Source: Actinomycetota bacterium (GTDB lineage: Bacteria > Actinomycetota > Actinomycetes > Nanopelagicales > Nanopelagicaceae). Taken from it: a DNA stretch of 7,887 nucleotides. The notes beneath the pieces are model-generated. The model made no database searches. It was not told the DNA's origin and saw only the letters and a list, made by a program, of their open reading frames with translations. The translations under genes were made by a program, and so were the position numbers. The stretch spans positions 1 to 7,887 of the forward strand of contig CANCSL010000047.1 in assembly GCA_947380835.1 (NCBI GenBank). The letters are read 5' to 3'. Below, one piece after another: positions 6,434-7,887 of this stretch. How positions within the stretch are numbered: position 1 is the first letter of the stretch; the number at the start of each line of letters is the position of its first letter.

Positions 6434-7422
6434 TGTCAACTATTGGGATCGCCAATATTGATCCACAGCTCGAAACAGCACTCGTCACCGACATGGTGCG
6501 AGTTGAAGCTCTGCTCCGAACTGAAATTGAAGGCGATTACCCATTACTCGTTGAAACTTCACGGCACCTAGTTGAAGCAGGCGGTAAAAGACTCCGCCCG
6601 CTCTTAACGTTGCTTGCTGCCCAGTTTGGAGATTCCTCTAAATACGAAGTTATTCAAGCGGCCGTAGTATGTGAACTCACGCACTTGGCAACTCTGTATC
6701 ACGATGATGTTATGGACGAGGCGCCACTTCGTCGCGGTGTAGAGAGCGCCAACAATCGTTGGGGCAATATGGTGGCGATTTTGACCGGAGATTATCTTTT
6801 TGCAAAATCTTCTGGACTTCTGGCTGATTTAGGGCCCGAGGCGGTTCGACTACAGGCGCTCACTTTTGAACGGCTAGTAATTGGCCAGATCAGTGAAACT
6901 CAGGGCTTTACTACGGGTCTGAGCCCGCTGGAGCACTATCTCAAAGTCGTGGCAGATAAGACGGGCTCTTTGATCGCCGCCAGTGCACGTTATGGCGCCA
7001 TGGTTTCTGGGGCCAGCGCAGAAGATATGGAAACCTTGACGCAATTTGCCGAGCACATCGGAATCACCTTTCAACTGGCCGATGATGTTATTGATATTGC
7101 CAGCACCACCAATGAATCAGGAAAAACTCCGGGCACCGACCTCCGTGAAGGAGTTCCGACTTTGGTAACAATCTTTGCCATGGAGTCGGAAGACCCTGCC
7201 GATGCAGAACTTATGAAGACACTTTCTGCGCCCATCACCGACGAGGCTGTTGTAGCCAAGACTTTGGCGACTTTGCGCCAGCACGCAGCTATGGCGAAAT
7301 CACGCGAATTGCTCGAACAATATTCCAACCGATCCCGCGAACTCTTGGATCAATTACCCGCAGGCGCGGCCAAAGAGGCCCTAATCTCCTTGTGCGAAGC
7401 GGTCATCACTCGGAGCGCTTGA
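6433..7422 (+). CDS. Long-chain polyprenyl diphosphate synthase (menaquinone side chain likely)
   Basis: This all-helical, soluble trans-prenyltransferase elongates an allylic diphosphate with isopentenyl diphosphate units. It has 329 residues. Family motifs are complete: GKRLRP (51-56) for diphosphate binding; the first Asp-rich motif DDVMD (91-95) in ELTHLATLYHDDVMDEAPLRRG; GQISETQG (151-158); Lys176 and Thr177 in ADKTGSL; FQLADDVIDIA with the second Asp-rich motif DDVID (217-221); and GKTPGTDLREGVPT (230-243). Small residues Ala86 and Thr87 at positions -5 and -4 before the first motif, instead of the aromatics that stop growth in farnesyl or geranylgeranyl synthases, point to a longer product. 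The exact length cannot be read. The ATG overlaps the nuoN stop (TAATG) with no ribosome binding site, so translation probably depends on nuoN. Position after complex I suggests it makes the menaquinone tail; undecaprenyl or carotenoid roles are less likely. The last 42 bases overlap rarD on the other strand. Confidence 0.93.
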   Translation: MSTIGIANIDPQLETALVTDMVRVEALLRTEIEGDYPLLVETSRHLVEAGGKRLRPLLTLLAAQFGDSSKYEVIQAAVVCELTHLATLYHDDVMDEAPLRRGVESANNRWGNMVAILTGDYLFAKSSGLLADLGPEAVRLQALTFERLVIGQISETQGFTTGLSPLEHYLKVVADKTGSLIAASARYGAMVSGASAEDMETLTQFAEHIGITFQLADDVIDIASTTNESGKTPGTDLREGVPTLVTIFAMESEDPADAELMKTLSAPITDEAVVAKTLATLRQHAAMAKSRELLEQYSNRSRELLDQLPAGAAKEALISLCEAVITRSA

Positions 7423-7887
7423 TTTCATTAAATCAATACCGAGTGCAATAAGCGCCGCCCAAATCACCAAAAATCCAATCCATCGTCCAACAGACATAGA
7501 TTCGTGCTTGACCCAAACTCCGAGAACAAAATTTATTGTTGGAGTTATAAATTGAAGCAGCCCAATAATGCTAAATGGCAAGCGCACAGTCGCACCATTA
7601 AAAAGCAACAAGGGAATAGCTGTTACGGCGCCGGCTCCGACGAGCAACAGGGAGATCAACCAACCGTGGGTGAATTGGCCCTTACCGGAACCACTCAGCC
7701 AGAAAATATAGATGCTGTACGGAAGAAGTGAGATGAGAGTTTCAACCATCAAACTTTCTAGCGAGCCCATCCCTAATTTCTTCTTAACGAACCCATAACT
7801 GCCCCAAGATATTGCAATAGTCAGTGAGATCCAGGGTGGTCGTCCGTAATCAATCGTAAGAATTAATACCCCAACAAAGGCAACAAT
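7381..7887 (-). CDS. rarD: EamA-family transporter RarD, C-terminal part (5' end outside window)
   Basis: This is a DMT-superfamily membrane protein of the RarD type; the physiological substrate of this family is poorly known. The minus frame is open from base 7887 to a TAG at 7383-7381, giving 168 residues, which is about the second half of a protein that usually has near 300. Fragment residues ISLTIAISWGSYGFVKKKLG (20-39), ETLISLLPYSIYIFW (49-63), AVTAIPLLLFNGATVRLPFS (87-106) and IGLLQFITPTINFVLGVWV (108-126) align by memory with the corresponding parts of E. coli RarD (YGLVRKK, ETMWLLPVAAIYLF, TTVPLLCF, GFFQYIGPTLMFLLAV). About six membrane segments can be read, with a polar tail from residue 155. 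The first internal Met (fragment residue 40) is not the start, since strong family similarity continues upstream. The last 13 codons plus the stop lie antisense to the end of the polyprenyl synthase gene. Confidence 0.9.
   Translation of the reverse strand: MVAFVGVLILTIDYGRPPWISLTIAISWGSYGFVKKKLGMGSLESLMVETLISLLPYSIYIFWLSGSGKGQFTHGWLISLLLVGAGAVTAIPLLLFNGATVRLPFSIIGLLQFITPTINFVLGVWVKHESMSVGRWIGFLVIWAALIALGIDLMKSSAPSDDRFAQGD
7419..7436. repeat. Short perfect inverted repeat over the synthase stop codon
   Basis: TTGATTT and AAATCAA form perfect 7-base arms around a 4-base spacer (CATT), spanning the TGA stop of the polyprenyl synthase and lying inside rarD. The stem holds only one G-C pair, and no T-run follows on either strand, so it does not look like a standard intrinsic terminator. 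It may be chance in an AT-rich stretch. Confidence 0.4.

Noticed and set aside
7362..7380. GGCC-AAAGA-GGCC as a terminator hairpin at the synthase end
   Set aside because: The stem is only 4 bases, lies upstream of the stop codon inside the coding sequence, and has no following T-run.
7504..7731. Plus-strand open frame of 75 codons opposite rarD
   Set aside because: It is antisense to clear RarD membrane segments, has no recognisable motif, and its start codon has no ribosome binding site that I can see.

Overview
The window holds the distal part of a bacterial respiratory complex I (NADH:quinone oxidoreductase, nuo) operon on the plus strand, in the order nuoI (5' end cut off by the window edge), nuoJ, nuoK, nuoL, nuoM, nuoN. 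A long-chain polyprenyl diphosphate synthase follows directly. A rarD-type EamA-family transporter enters from the right edge on the minus strand, with its 5' end outside the window.

The organism is most likely an actinobacterium. The basis is protein content recalled from the family, not a database search: the NuoI stretch around CIGCELCAWACP, the long soluble NuoJ tail containing ARHNAVD.PALLPDG, the NuoN loop containing QA.A.PGS.EER, and a polyprenyl synthase with the ELTHLATLYHDDVMDEA block directly after nuoN all resemble high-GC actinobacterial nuo clusters. Base composition is only about 50% GC (estimated by eye from a few lines), which is low for that phylum. With the extreme gene packing, this suggests a streamlined, possibly aquatic lineage, but the exact taxon cannot be fixed from the window.

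Layout: 1-447 nuoI (Fe-S subunit of the peripheral arm); 440-1222 nuoJ; 1223-1522 nuoK; 1525-3417 nuoL; 3414-4919 nuoM; 4919-6433 nuoN (membrane proton-pumping arm); 6433-7422 polyprenyl diphosphate synthase; 7381-7887 minus-strand rarD. With these starts only two bases (1523-1524) are non-coding. No stretch without a gene, RNA gene, mobile element, CRISPR array or clear intrinsic terminator was seen.

How the genes work together: NuoI carries two [4Fe-4S] clusters that pass electrons toward quinone. NuoJ, K, L, M and N form the membrane arm that couples this to proton translocation, and all the charged residues I looked for in the pumping subunits are present. The synthase probably makes the isoprenoid tail of menaquinone, the expected electron acceptor, so the plus-strand unit joins the pump to its substrate's biosynthesis. 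RarD is unrelated in function and meets the operon tail to tail, with a 42-base coding overlap. I found no previously undescribed system. The points worth a second look are the packing, the convergent overlap, and the lineage-specific NuoJ and NuoN segments.
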